From: Arthrobacter sp. NEB 688
Lineage (GTDB): Bacteria; Actinomycetota; Actinomycetes; Actinomycetales; Dermatophilaceae
Direction: 5' to 3'
Length of the DNA: 64,000 bases
NCBI RefSeq assembly: GCF_013201035.1
Contig: NZ_CP053707.1
Coordinates: 4,013,300 to 4,077,299 of the forward strand
Shown here: piece by piece, positions 10,862-18,821 of the stretch
Numbering within the stretch: position 1 is the stretch's first letter
How the letters are laid out: each line of letters starts with the position of its first letter
Position numbers and translations under genes: made by a program
The notes under the pieces: model-generated
Seen by the model: the letters and a program-made list of their open reading frames with translations, nothing else
Databases searched by the model: none
What the model was told of the DNA's origin: nothing

Positions 10862-12238
10862 TCAGTCGGCGAGGAAGGAGAGCAGGTCGGCGCGGGTGAG
10901 CACCCCGACCGGCTTGCCGTCCTCGACGACGAGCACGGCGTCGGATGCCTCGAGCTCGTGCCGCGCGGTGGCGACCGGCTCGCCGGCCCCGACGAGCGGA
11001 AGGCCCGCGCTCATGTGCTTCTCGACCGGGTCGGCGAGATGCGCCGAGCCGGTGAACAGGGCCTCGAGCAGGGCGCGCTCGGAGACCGCGCCCGCGACCT
11101 CGCCGGACACGACCGGCGGCTCGGCCTTGACGACGGGCATCTGCGAGACGCCGTACTCGCGCAGGATCTCGATGGCGTCGCGCAGCGTCTCGTTCGGGTG
11201 CGTGTGCACGAGCGCCGGCAGGTCACCGGCCTTGGCGTGCAGCACGTCGCCGACGGTGCGCTGGTTCTCGGCCTTCATGAAGCCGTAGGACGCCATCCAG
11301 TCGTCGTTGAAGATCTTCGAGAGGTAGCCGCGACCGGAGTCCGGCAGGAGGACGACGACGACCGCGTCGTCTGGCAGCTCGCGGGCGACGCGCAGTGCGG
11401 CGACGACGGCCATCCCGCAGGAGCCGCCGACGAGCAGGCCCTCCTCGCGGGCCAGGCGGCGGGTCATCTCGAAGGAGTCGGCGTCCGAGACGGCCTCGAC
11501 CCGGTCGACCTGGGCGGGGTCGTAGGCGCTCGGCCAGAAGTCCTCGCCGACGCCCTCGACGAGGTAGGGGCGGCCCGTGCCGCCGCTGTAGACCGAGCCC
11601 TCGGGGTCGGCCGCGACGACCTGGATGCGGCCGCTCGCGCGCTCGGCCGAGACCTCGCGCAGGTAGCGACCGGCGCCGCTGATCGTGCCGCCGGTGCCGG
11701 CGCCCGTGACGAAGTGGGTGAGCTCGCCGTCGGTGTCGCGCCAGATCTCCGGGCCGGTGCTCTCGTAGTGCGAGAGCGGGCCGTTGGGGTTGGAGTACTG
11801 GTCCGGCTTCCAGGCCTTCGGCGTCTCGCGGACGAGCCGGTCCGAGACGGAGTAGTAGGAGTCGGGGTGCTCGGGCGCGACGGCCGTCGGGCAGACGACG
11901 ACCTCGGCCCCGTACGCGCGCAGCACGTTGCGCTTGTCCTCGGAGACCTTGTCCGGGCAGACGAAGATGCAGGTGTAGCCCTTGCGCTGGGCGACCAGCG
12001 CGAGCCCGACACCGGTGTTGCCCGAGGTCGGCTCGACGATGACGCCGCCCGGCTGGAGCTCGCCCGAGGCCTCGGCGGCCTCGACCATCTTCAGCGCGAT
12101 GCGGTCCTTCACCGACCCGCCCGGGTTGAGGTACTCGACCTTGGCCAGGACGGTCGCCCCGATGCCCTCGGTGACGGAGTTGAGCTTGACGAGGGGGGTG
12201 TCCCCGACGAGGTCTGCGATGTGCTCGGCGTACTTCAC
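10862..12238 (-). CDS. cbs: Cystathionine beta-synthase
   Basis: This 458-residue PLP enzyme condenses serine (or O-acetylserine) with homocysteine in transsulfuration. The catalytic domain (about 1-320) shows the Schiff-base lysine in PGGSVKDRIALKM, the substrate loop PTSGNTGVG and the phosphate-binding GTGGTISGAGRYL. The C-terminal part holds a tandem pair of CBS domains (about 335-455; EILREYGVSQMPVVK and VLVVEDGKPVGVLTRADLL). The full domain set distinguishes it from plain cysteine synthase. A single gene, divergent from the SGNH hydrolase gene. The actinobacterial form lacks the haem domain of animal enzymes. Confidence 0.93.
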   Translation of the reverse strand: MKYAEHIADLVGDTPLVKLNSVTEGIGATVLAKVEYLNPGGSVKDRIALKMVEAAEASGELQPGGVIVEPTSGNTGVGLALVAQRKGYTCIFVCPDKVSEDKRNVLRAYGAEVVVCPTAVAPEHPDSYYSVSDRLVRETPKAWKPDQYSNPNGPLSHYESTGPEIWRDTDGELTHFVTGAGTGGTISGAGRYLREVSAERASGRIQVVAADPEGSVYSGGTGRPYLVEGVGEDFWPSAYDPAQVDRVEAVSDADSFEMTRRLAREEGLLVGGSCGMAVVAALRVARELPDDAVVVVLLPDSGRGYLSKIFNDDWMASYGFMKAENQRTVGDVLHAKAGDLPALVHTHPNETLRDAIEILREYGVSQMPVVKAEPPVVSGEVAGAVSERALLEALFTGSAHLADPVEKHMSAGLPLVGAGEPVATARHELEASDAVLVVEDGKPVGVLTRADLLSFLAD

Positions 12239-12421
12239 CGCGCCATCCTGTCACGCCCGGCGCCGCCGGCCGTCTCCTCCGGCCGGCACCTCCCCCGGGC
12301 CGCGCCCCGGTGCAACGGCGGGTCCTCCCCCTCGGCCGTCCGGCCGGTCCTAGGACCCGTCCGTCCACGCTGTGCCCCCGGCGCGCACCATCCGTCCCGT
12401 GGGGCCGGCCGCCGGGGCTAC

Positions 12422-12435
12422 GGTGGACGTCCACC
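12422..12435. promoter_or_regulatory. 14-bp perfect palindrome upstream of SGNH hydrolase gene
   Basis: GGTGGACGTCCACC, ending 15 bases before the ATG of the SGNH hydrolase gene and just before its AGGAGG. The position fits an operator or a small mRNA hairpin at the translation start; nothing else identifies a binding protein. Confidence 0.35.
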
Positions 12436-12450
12436 ACGGCAGGAGGATCG

Positions 12451-13500
12451 ATGGGCCGCGCACGCAGGGCTCGCAGGATCGCCGCCACCGCCGCGTACGG
12501 CGGGGGCGGCCTCGCCGTGGCCGGAGCCGCCCTCGGGACCCTCGGCTGGGGCGTCATCAAGACCGAGGCGGCCATCGCGCGCCGCCTCATCGGCCGCCCC
12601 TTCGACACCTCCCCGGACGACGACGGGGTGTACGGCGCCGGGCACGGGACGCCGTGGGAGGTCGTCGTCCTCGGTGACTCCTCCGCCGCCGGGATGGGCG
12701 CCGACGAGCCCCACGAGACCGTCGGCGCGATCGTCGCCAACGGCGTGGCGGCCCTCACCGGCCGCCCGGTGCGCCTGACCAACCGCGCCGTCGTCGGCGC
12801 GGAGTCCGCCGACCTCGAGCGCCAGCTGGCCAACGCCCTCGAGGACGTGATGCGCCCCGACGTCGTCCTCGTCATGGTCGGCGCCAACGACGTGACCCAC
12901 CGGATCGAGCGCGCCGCCGCCGTGCGCCACCTCGAGCAGACCGTGCGCCGCATCCGCGCCCTCGGCTGCGAGGTCGTCGTCGGCACCTGCCCCGACCTCG
13001 GCACGATCGAGCCGATCCAGCAGCCGCTGCGCACCCTCATGAAGCGCTGGTCGCGCGACCTCGCCGCCGCCCAGACCGTCGCCGTCGTCGAGGCCGGCGG
13101 CCGCACCGTCTCGCTCGGCGACCTCCTCGGGCCGGAGTTCCGGGCCCGCCCGCGCGAGATGTTCAGCGCCGACCAGTTCCACCCGTCCGCCGCCGGCTAC
13201 GCCCGCGCCGCGGCCCACCTGCTGCCGAGCGTCTGTGCTGCCCTGCGCGTCTGGGGCGAGGACACCGGCGACCGCGCCCCCGAGCCGCGCCGCGGCGAGG
13301 GCGTCGGGCCCGTGGCGGTCGCCGCCGGGCAGGCCGTCCGCGAGGCCGGCACCGAGGTCGCCCCGACCGAGATCGCCGGCCAGGACCGCGGCCCGCGAGG
13401 CCGGTGGGCCGTGCGGCTGCGCCGGCGCCCGGACGCGGCCGGCCCGGCCGAGGCCCCCGTCCCGACGGTCGTCGACGAGGGCACGCCGACCTCCGGCTGA
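12451..13500 (+). CDS. SGNH/GDSL-family esterase or lipase, membrane-anchored
   Basis: A 349-residue protein with one N-terminal hydrophobic segment (residues about 12-32) and an SGNH hydrolase domain: block I VLGDSSAAGMG (nucleophile Ser), block III VGANDVTH (Asn oxyanion hole) and block V SADQFHPSAAGYA (Asp/His). The catalytic set is therefore complete. The C-terminal ~90 residues are charged and low in complexity. The ATG at 12451 follows AGGAGG at ideal spacing. Enzymes of this type cleave acyl or acetyl esters on lipids or glycans outside the membrane; the substrate is unknown. Confidence 0.9.
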   Translation: MGRARRARRIAATAAYGGGGLAVAGAALGTLGWGVIKTEAAIARRLIGRPFDTSPDDDGVYGAGHGTPWEVVVLGDSSAAGMGADEPHETVGAIVANGVAALTGRPVRLTNRAVVGAESADLERQLANALEDVMRPDVVLVMVGANDVTHRIERAAAVRHLEQTVRRIRALGCEVVVGTCPDLGTIEPIQQPLRTLMKRWSRDLAAAQTVAVVEAGGRTVSLGDLLGPEFRARPREMFSADQFHPSAAGYARAAAHLLPSVCAALRVWGEDTGDRAPEPRRGEGVGPVAVAAGQAVREAGTEVAPTEIAGQDRGPRGRWAVRLRRRPDAAGPAEAPVPTVVDEGTPTSG

Positions 13501-13524
13501 CCGGCAGCGCCGGTCCGGCGGCGG

Positions 13525-13917
13525 TCAGGCGTCGTCGACGACGGCGTCGAGCTCGACCTCGACGAGCCAGCGCTCGTCGATCAGTCCCGCGACGCGCACC
13601 ATCGTGCTCGCCGGTCGGATGTCGCCGAAGATCTCGCCGTGCACGGCCGACACGGCGTCGACGACGTCGAGGTCGGTCACGTAGTGGCGGGTGCGGACGA
13701 CGTCCTCGGGACGCCCGCCGAGCTCGGCGAGCGCGCCGAGCGCGATCTCCCAGCAGCGGCGGGCCTGCTGGCCGGGGTCCTTGCTGACCTGGCCGTTCTC
13801 ACCGATCGGTGCCGTGCCGGAGACGGCGACGTGGGAGCCGACGCGCACGGCCCGGGCGAACCCGACCGTCGCTTCGTACGGCGACCCTGAGGATGCCCGG
13901 CTGCGCGAGGTGCCCAT
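13525..13917 (-). CDS. RidA-family (YjgF/YER057c/UK114) protein
   Basis: A 130-residue protein of the RidA fold, with HVAVSGTAPIGENGQ, DPGQQARRCWEIALGALAELG, VVRTRHYVTD and the C-terminal LVEVELDAVV strand. Classical RidA hydrolyses reactive enamine/imine intermediates and carries a catalytic Arg; the conserved Arg position is present in the segment VRTRHYV, but subfamily RidA1-7 cannot be assigned by eye. The start ATG at 13917 has GGAGG about 13 bases upstream, slightly far. It is divergent from the thiolase gene with an operator-like palindrome between. Confidence 0.85.
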   Translation of the reverse strand: MGTSRSRASSGSPYEATVGFARAVRVGSHVAVSGTAPIGENGQVSKDPGQQARRCWEIALGALAELGGRPEDVVRTRHYVTDLDVVDAVSAVHGEIFGDIRPASTMVRVAGLIDERWLVEVELDAVVDDA

Positions 13918-14022
13918 GGAGCCATCATGTCCCTCCGCGCCCGCTCGCACGACCCCTCCGGAGGGCCGCCGACGAGACCCACCCCACGCGGCCTCCCGGT
14001 TCCCTCCGCCCGGGTCGGCGCC

Positions 14023-14060
14023 TAGGCTGGTGCGACCCGTGGTGAGCGCTCGCTCACCAC
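14023..14060 (+). promoter_or_regulatory. Thiolase promoter (-10) and TetR-type operator
   Basis: A TAGGCT -10-like hexamer (14023-14028) is followed by a perfect inverted repeat GTGGTGAGCG-CT-CGCTCACCAC (14039-14060). The core TGAGCG..CGCTCA is the usual shape of TetR-family operators in actinobacteria, placed over the likely transcription start of the thiolase gene. The regulator is not evident in the neighbourhood. Confidence 0.6.
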
Positions 14061-14108
14061 CTCGGGTGGGCCCGCGGCCCACCTGCCGACCACCGCCAGG
14101 AGGACCCC

Positions 14109-15332
14109 GTGACCGAGGCCGTCATCGTCGCCACCGCCCGCACCCCGATCGGCCGCGCGTTCAAGGGGTCCCTGCGCGAGGTCCGCCCGGACGACCTGTC
14201 GGCGCAGGTGGTCCGCGGCCTGCTCGAGCAGCTCCCCGGCCTGGACCCGGCGACCCTCGACGACCTCTACTGGGGCTGCGCCGACCCCAGCGGCAAGGCC
14301 GGCAACAACATGGCCCGCGTCATCGGCGTCCTCGCCGGTCTCGACGGCCTGCCCGGCGCCACCGTCAACCGCTTCTGCGCCAGCTCGACCCAGACGATGC
14401 GGATGGCCTTCCACGCCGTCAAGGCGGGCGAGGGCGACGCGTTCGTCGTCGGCGGCGTCGAGTCGGTCTCGACGAACGCGGCCTTCCGCGGCGCCGGCGA
14501 GTCCGACCCCGACGCGCTCAACCCCGCCTTCGCCGAGGCGATGGAGCGCTCGGCCGCGATGGCCGCCGCCAACACGACGTGGTCCGACCCGCGCGAGCAG
14601 GGCGGCCTGCCGGACGTCTACCTCGCGATGGGCCAGACCGCCGAGAACGTCGCGACGCTGCGCGGCGTCTCCCGCGAGCGGCAGGACGAGTGGGGCGTCA
14701 CGAGCCAGAACCGGGCCGAGAAGGCCATCGCCGACGGCTTCTTCGCCCGCGAGATCCTCCCCGTCACCCTCGCCGACGGCTCCGTCGTCTCCAGCGACGA
14801 CGGCCCCCGCGCCGGGGTGACGCTCGAGGGCGTCCAGGGCCTGCAGCCGGTCTTCCGCGAGGGCGGCACGGTGACCGCCGGCAACTGCTGCCCGCTCAAC
14901 GACGGCGCGTCCGGTGTCGTCGTCATGAGCGACACCCGCGCGCGGGAGCTCGGCCTGACCCCGCTCGCGCGCATCGTCTCCACCGGTGTCTCGGCCCTCT
15001 CCCCCGAGATCATGGGCCTGGGCCCGGTCGAGGCCTCCCGCCAGGCGCTCGCCCGCGCCGGGATGACCATCGACGACATGGACCTCTACGAGATCAACGA
15101 GGCCTTCGCCGCGCAGGTGCTCCCGAGCGCCGACGACCTCGGGATGGACTTCGACAAGCTCAACGTCCACGGCGGCGCCATCGCGCTCGGCCACCCGTTC
15201 GGCTCGACCGGGACCCGCATCATGACGACGCTGCTCAACGGCCTGCGGGCGCGTGACGGCCAGTTCGGCCTCGAGACGATGTGCGTCGGCGGCGGCCAGG
15301 GCATGGCGATCGTCGTCGAGCGCCTCTCCTGA
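14109..15332 (+). CDS. Acetyl-CoA acyltransferase (thiolase)
   Basis: A 407-residue thiolase. The acyl-accepting Cys lies in NRFCASSTQTMRMA (about residue 92). The second catalytic pair is in GGAIALGHPFGSTGTR (His) and MCVGGGQGMA (Cys). Both degradative and biosynthetic thiolases share these; length and the FadA-like TEAVIVATARTPIGRA start favour a 3-ketoacyl-CoA thiolase of beta-oxidation. It starts with GTG at 14109 behind CCAGGAGG. No partner fadB is adjacent, so it is a stand-alone gene, probably controlled by the palindrome just upstream. Confidence 0.92.
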   Translation: MTEAVIVATARTPIGRAFKGSLREVRPDDLSAQVVRGLLEQLPGLDPATLDDLYWGCADPSGKAGNNMARVIGVLAGLDGLPGATVNRFCASSTQTMRMAFHAVKAGEGDAFVVGGVESVSTNAAFRGAGESDPDALNPAFAEAMERSAAMAAANTTWSDPREQGGLPDVYLAMGQTAENVATLRGVSRERQDEWGVTSQNRAEKAIADGFFAREILPVTLADGSVVSSDDGPRAGVTLEGVQGLQPVFREGGTVTAGNCCPLNDGASGVVVMSDTRARELGLTPLARIVSTGVSALSPEIMGLGPVEASRQALARAGMTIDDMDLYEINEAFAAQVLPSADDLGMDFDKLNVHGGAIALGHPFGSTGTRIMTTLLNGLRARDGQFGLETMCVGGGQGMAIVVERLS

Positions 15333-15344
15333 CCCACCCGGGCC

Positions 15345-15647
15345 TCAGGGCAGGTCGCGGCGCAGGGCGGACAGCTCGGCGGTGACGTCCGCCGCCCCCG
15401 CAGCAGCGGCGTCCCACGCGACGACGGCCAGCTGGTCGAGCAGGACGGCCGGGCCGAGGTCCGGCAGCTCCGCGCCCGGCGCGGTCGCCGCCGCCAGCCG
15501 CTCGACGACGGCCCGCACCTGCGGGGCGTGCGCCTGCGCCGTGGTGAGCGGCAGCTCGGACCAGCGGCGCCGGATGCGCTCGAGCTCGGTGCGAGCCGCG
15601 CCCGCGAGGACGTCCTGGGACGACGACGCCGGGGTGGCGTGGGCCAC
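15345..15647 (-). CDS. Small hypothetical protein, unrecognised
   Basis: A roughly 100-residue alanine/leucine-rich helical protein (AARTELERIRRRWSELPLT; a C-terminal ELSALRRDLP) with no recognised domain and no signal or membrane segment. The only plausible start is GTG at 15647, which lies inside the hairpin that terminates the upstream BAX-inhibitor-like gene; expression may therefore depend on read-through or be weak. It converges on the thiolase gene with a 12-bp gap. Coding character is moderate: codon third positions are GC-rich and the region would otherwise be empty. Confidence 0.5.
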   Translation of the reverse strand: MAHATPASSSQDVLAGAARTELERIRRRWSELPLTTAQAHAPQVRAVVERLAAATAPGAELPDLGPAVLLDQLAVVAWDAAAAGAADVTAELSALRRDLP

Positions 15648-15662
15648 CCCGGCGTCGTCGTC
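15619..15662 (-). terminator. Strong hairpin after BAX-inhibitor-like gene
   Basis: Perfect 20-base arms (15619-15638 and 15643-15662) with a four-base loop GTGG, beginning 12 bp after the stop of the BAX-inhibitor-like gene. It overlaps the presumed start region of the small hypothetical gene downstream. Confidence 0.75.
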
Positions 15663-15673
15663 GCTGCTCCCGG

Positions 15674-16498
15674 TCAGTTGCGGAACCGGCCGAGGAGGCG
15701 GAGGAACTCGATGTACAGCCACACGAGGGTGACGATGAGGCCGTGCGCGAGGAGCCACGAGTACTTCTGCGGGGCACCGGTGCGGATGGCGTAGTCGATC
15801 GAGTCGAAGTCCAGCGCCAGCGTGAACGCCGCCAGGCCGACCGCGAAGAGCGAGATGCCGATGCCGAGGGCGCCGGAGCCGCCGATGCCGAACTGGGTGT
15901 TCGTCGCGACCGCGTAGACGAAGTTCACGAGGGCGAAGATCGCGTAGCCGATGAGCGCCATCGTCATGATGCGGCGGAACTTCGCGGTGACCTTGATCAG
16001 GCCGGTCTTGTAGGCGATGAGCATGCCGGCGAAGGTCGCGACCGTCGCGAGGACCGCCTGGACGACGATGCCCGGGTAGCGCTGGTCGAAGAACTGGCTG
16101 ACCGCGCCGACGAAGAGGCCCTCGAAGAGCGCGTACCCGATGATGAGCGGGACGCTGAGCGTCTTCTTGAAGGCGATGACGAGGCCGAGCACGAGCGTGG
16201 CGACCATCGCGCCGATCCACACGAGCGCGCCGACGGACGGGTTCGCGGCGGCGATCAGCCAGCCGGCGGTGCCGGTCACGAGAACGAGGGCGAACAGGCC
16301 CAGCGTCTTCATCATGACGTCGTCCATCGTCACGGCGCGGTCGGTGCCCGGGCGCAGCGCCGACGGCGCGTTGTACATGTCCTGCAGCTGCTGGGGGCTC
16401 ATCGGGTCGGCCTGCTGCGGGGCGGGGGCGGACCCGAAGCCGGCGTACCCCTTGCGGGCATCCTGCTCGAGCCGGTTGAAGGCCGGGTTGTTGGCCAT
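15674..16498 (-). CDS. BAX inhibitor-1 / YccA family membrane protein
   Basis: A 274-residue protein with a soluble, proline/glutamine-rich N-terminus of about 60 residues and seven predicted membrane helices. Landmarks include MDDVMMKTLGLFALVLVTG, SVPLIIGYALFEGLFVGAVS and the C-terminal WLYIEFLRLLGRF. The bacterial family is linked to ion (calcium/proton) leak and protein quality control in the membrane; the exact role here is unknown. ATG at 16498 is preceded by GGAGGAACG. It appears to be transcribed alone. Confidence 0.9.
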   Translation of the reverse strand: MANNPAFNRLEQDARKGYAGFGSAPAPQQADPMSPQQLQDMYNAPSALRPGTDRAVTMDDVMMKTLGLFALVLVTGTAGWLIAAANPSVGALVWIGAMVATLVLGLVIAFKKTLSVPLIIGYALFEGLFVGAVSQFFDQRYPGIVVQAVLATVATFAGMLIAYKTGLIKVTAKFRRIMTMALIGYAIFALVNFVYAVATNTQFGIGGSGALGIGISLFAVGLAAFTLALDFDSIDYAIRTGAPQKYSWLLAHGLIVTLVWLYIEFLRLLGRFRN

Positions 16499-16605
16499 CG
16501 TTCCTCCGTGCTGGTCAAGGCGGTGGGGGTCACCGTCGTTCGTACCAGCCTAGACGTCCGAGCCTCTTGCTGAGTTCCCGCTGAGACCGCGTGCCGCCCC
16601 TGCCG

Positions 16606-16655
16606 CGAACGTGTGCGAAGAACGTCGGGATGCCGCCCCTCTTCACACACGTTCG
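16606..16655. repeat. Inverted element sharing the TTCACACACGTTCG repeat
   Basis: Arms CGAACGTGTGCGAAGA (16606-16621) and TCTTCACACACGTTCG (16640-16655) pair with one mismatch around an 18-base loop. The outer 14 bases are the same as those of the palindrome at 1617-1660. It lies between the BAX-inhibitor-like gene and the tRNA, in otherwise gene-free DNA. Confidence 0.6.
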
Positions 16656-16714
16656 GGGAAAGGCAGAAGCGCCCCCGACGGGACCCGTCGCCCTCACTGC
16701 GTTCGGGCGCCTCC

Positions 16715-16755
16715 CGATTCCCCTCGGGGGCGCTGCGCGCCCCCGACGGGAATCG
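16715..16755. repeat. Inverted copy of the tRNA 3' end
   Basis: Bases 16715-16733 are the reverse complement, with one mismatch, of 16737-16755, which is the T-stem and acceptor 3' strand of the tRNA; the two are three bases apart. On the minus strand this forms a 19-bp hairpin straddling the tRNA 3' end and could act as terminator or processing signal. No integrase or other prophage gene is near, so an attachment site is unlikely. Confidence 0.6.
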
Positions 16756-16812
16756 AACCCGCACCTGGAGCGCTTTTAAGGCGCCTGCCTCTGCCGGTTG
16801 GGCTACGGGGGC
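16738..16812 (-). tRNA. tRNA with UAA anticodon (tRNA-Leu), short variable loop
   Basis: Folding the minus strand gives a 75-nt cloverleaf. The acceptor GCCCCCG pairs with CGGGGGC plus discriminator G (16738). The D-arm is GCC/GGC, with GG in the loop. The anticodon stem GGCGC/GCGCT holds the loop CTTAAAA (anticodon UAA at 16776-16778). The variable loop is five bases, and the T-arm GCGGG-TTCGATT-CCCGT is normal. CCA is not encoded. A UAA anticodon reads UUA leucine codons. Bacterial leucine tRNAs normally have a long variable arm, which is missing here; the three-pair D-stem is leucine-like. Confidence 0.9.
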
Positions 16813-16854
16813 GCGCACACCGTAGCGCGACCCCGCGGCCGCGCCGGGGGCACC

Positions 16855-17289
16855 TCAGCCGTCGCGCCCGAGCCCCGGCCCCGCGAGGACCGCCACGACC
16901 GCGACCACCGCCGGCAGCGCCACGGTGCTCAGCCCGAGCGTCGTGAACGCCTCGCTCACGCCGGCGACGAGCCAGACGACCGCCGGCGCCAGCAGCACCG
17001 CGGCCGCGAGGAGCATGAGCACGCCGACGGCGCTGCCCCGCAGGGCCGCCGCGGGGTCACCACGCCGCAGGCCCGCGGCGAGGATGACGCAGCCGACCAC
17101 CCCCACGAGCCCGACGACGGCCCCGGCGAGCACGACGACCGCCGACGACGCGGGCACGAGGACGGCGACCGCGACGAGCGCGAGGGTCAGCACGGCGGAC
17201 GTCGCGGCCATGAGCCGCGCCAGCAGCAGGCTCGGGCGCAGCCGCCGCCCTCCGTCCCTCCCCGCGTCGTCCTGCTCCGCATCGCCCAT
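16855..17289 (-). CDS. Small four-helix membrane protein, unrecognised
   Basis: This 144-residue protein has a short acidic N-terminus (MGDAEQDDAGRDGG) and four strongly hydrophobic segments rich in Ala, Val and Leu. No family is recognised. ATG at 17289 was preferred because it begins the acidic stretch; an upstream ATG at 17307 is also in frame, and neither has a clear ribosome-binding site. It lies 30 bp downstream of the ppx/gppA-like gene in the same direction and may be the last gene of that operon. Confidence 0.65.
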   Translation of the reverse strand: MGDAEQDDAGRDGGRRLRPSLLLARLMAATSAVLTLALVAVAVLVPASSAVVVLAGAVVGLVGVVGCVILAAGLRRGDPAAALRGSAVGVLMLLAAAVLLAPAVVWLVAGVSEAFTTLGLSTVALPAVVAVVAVLAGPGLGRDG

Positions 17290-17319
17290 GGGTCGGGAGC
17301 CTGCCACAGGCAGCGCCGG

Positions 17320-18270
17320 TCAGGCGTCCGCGACCGACAGGGCGATGCCGTCGAGGATGTCGTGCTCGCTCGTGACGACCCGCACGCCCGGCGAGCGGTC
17401 GGCCACCCGGCCGAGCACCTCGTCCCACACGAGGGCGCCGGCGCCGATGACGTCGACCCGGCCGGGGTGCATGTACGGCAGGGCCGCCCGCTGCTCCCGC
17501 GGCATCGACAGGAGCTCGGCGCACGACGCGCGGTGGGTCGCGAGCGGCACCTCGGCCAGGTGGATGGCGTCGCGGTCGTACCCGCCGAGACCGAGCGCGT
17601 GGGCCGTGACGGTCGTGATGGAGCCGGCGAGCCCGACGACGGCGGCGAGCCCTCGCAGGTCGACGGCCTCCTCGGCCAGGTCGAGCGCGGCGCGCACGTC
17701 GTGGCGGGCGGCCTCGGCCTGCTCGGCGCTCGGGGGGTCACCGGCGAGGTGGCGCTCGGTCATCCGGACGCAGCCGATGTCGACGGAGCGGCCGGCCTCG
17801 ACGTCGTCGGTGCCGCGGACGAGCTCGGTCGAGCCCCCGCCGAGGTCGACGACGAGGTAGGGCCCCGGCACGCCGAGCCGACGCAGGTCGCCGGTGGCGC
17901 CGGTGAAGGACAGGCGCGCCTCGACCTCGCCCGCGACCACCTCGGGCGCGACGTCGAGGTCGCCGAAGGCCTCACGCACCCCGGCGACGAAGTCGTCGGC
18001 GTTGCGGGCGTCGCGGGAGGCCGAGGTCGCGACGAAGCGCACCCGTTGCGCGCCGAGCTCGCGGCAGGTCGCGGCGTACCCGGCGGCGGCCGTGAGCGTG
18101 CGCTCCATCGCCTCGGGCGCGATGACGCCGGTGCGGTCGATGCCCTGGCCGAGCCGGACGACCTCCATCCGGCGCACGACGTCTGTCAGCAGGCCGTCCT
18201 CGCCCACGTCGGCGACGAGGAGGCGGATCGAGTTGGTGCCGCAGTCGACGGCGGCGACCCGACGGGTCAC
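17320..18270 (-). CDS. ppx: Exopolyphosphatase / pppGpp phosphatase (Ppx/GppA family)
   Basis: A 316-residue enzyme of the actin/Hsp70-like ASKHA fold. Phosphate-1 motif AVDCGTNSIRLLVADV is at the N-terminus, phosphate-2 VVDLGGGSTELVRG around residue 140, and the adenosine-region-like GLAGSITTVTA after residue 200. It lacks the C-terminal HD extension of long E. coli Ppx, as do most actinobacterial forms. The GTG start at 18270 overlaps the DUF501 stop (GTGA). Activity may be polyphosphate or ppGpp hydrolysis. It forms an operon ftsB-DUF501-ppx, the standard actinobacterial order. Confidence 0.92.
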   Translation of the reverse strand: MTRRVAAVDCGTNSIRLLVADVGEDGLLTDVVRRMEVVRLGQGIDRTGVIAPEAMERTLTAAAGYAATCRELGAQRVRFVATSASRDARNADDFVAGVREAFGDLDVAPEVVAGEVEARLSFTGATGDLRRLGVPGPYLVVDLGGGSTELVRGTDDVEAGRSVDIGCVRMTERHLAGDPPSAEQAEAARHDVRAALDLAEEAVDLRGLAAVVGLAGSITTVTAHALGLGGYDRDAIHLAEVPLATHRASCAELLSMPREQRAALPYMHPGRVDVIGAGALVWDEVLGRVADRSPGVRVVTSEHDILDGIALSVADA

Positions 18271-18821
18271 GCGGACCCCGCGTCGGCGCCGGACGCCGGG
18301 GCGGCAGCAGCCGCGTCGGCGGCGCACGAGCCGCGCTCCCACCAGGGGTCGAGCAGCTCGAGGGCCTCGTCGCCGAGCGGGTTGACTCCGGGGCCGGCGG
18401 CGAGCGAGTGCGCGACGAGGACGTGGAGGCACTTGACGCGGGTGGGCATCCCCCCGGCGGAGATGCCGGCGACCTCGGGCACGTCGCCGAGCTCGGCGCG
18501 GCGGGCGAGGTAGTCGGCGTGGGCGGCCTCGTACCCGGCGCGCAGGGCGTCGTCGGTGCCGAGACGGTCGGTCATCTCGCGCATGACGCCCTGGCTCTCG
18601 AGCGTCGAGATCGCCCCGGTCAGGCGGGGGCAGGTCGCGTAGAACGATGTCGGGAAGGGGGTGCCGTCGGGCAGCCGCGGCTCGGTGCGGACGACGTCGG
18701 GCTCACCACAGGGACACCGGTGCCCGACGGCGGCGACGCCTCTGGCCTCACGGCCGAGCTGGCGCGAGACCGCGTCGAGGTCCTCCTGCGCGACGGGCGG
18801 CAGGTCCGGGAGGGCGGTCAC
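18267..18821 (-). CDS. DUF501 domain protein
   Basis: This 184-residue protein belongs to DUF501, conserved between ftsB and ppx in actinobacteria. Visible motifs are HRCPCGEPDVV (a CxC pair), FPTSFYATCPRLTGAIS and the closing MPTRVKCLHVLVAHSLA, which contribute conserved cysteines and histidines that could bind a metal. Function unknown. It overlaps both neighbours by four bases, so the three genes are translationally coupled. Confidence 0.9.
   Translation of the reverse strand: MTALPDLPPVAQEDLDAVSRQLGREARGVAAVGHRCPCGEPDVVRTEPRLPDGTPFPTSFYATCPRLTGAISTLESQGVMREMTDRLGTDDALRAGYEAAHADYLARRAELGDVPEVAGISAGGMPTRVKCLHVLVAHSLAAGPGVNPLGDEALELLDPWWERGSCAADAAAAAPASGADAGSA

Noticed and set aside
16715..16812. 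tRNA with flanking repeat considered as a prophage or island attachment site
   Set aside because: No integrase, no direct repeat of the tRNA end elsewhere in the window, and neighbouring genes are housekeeping.
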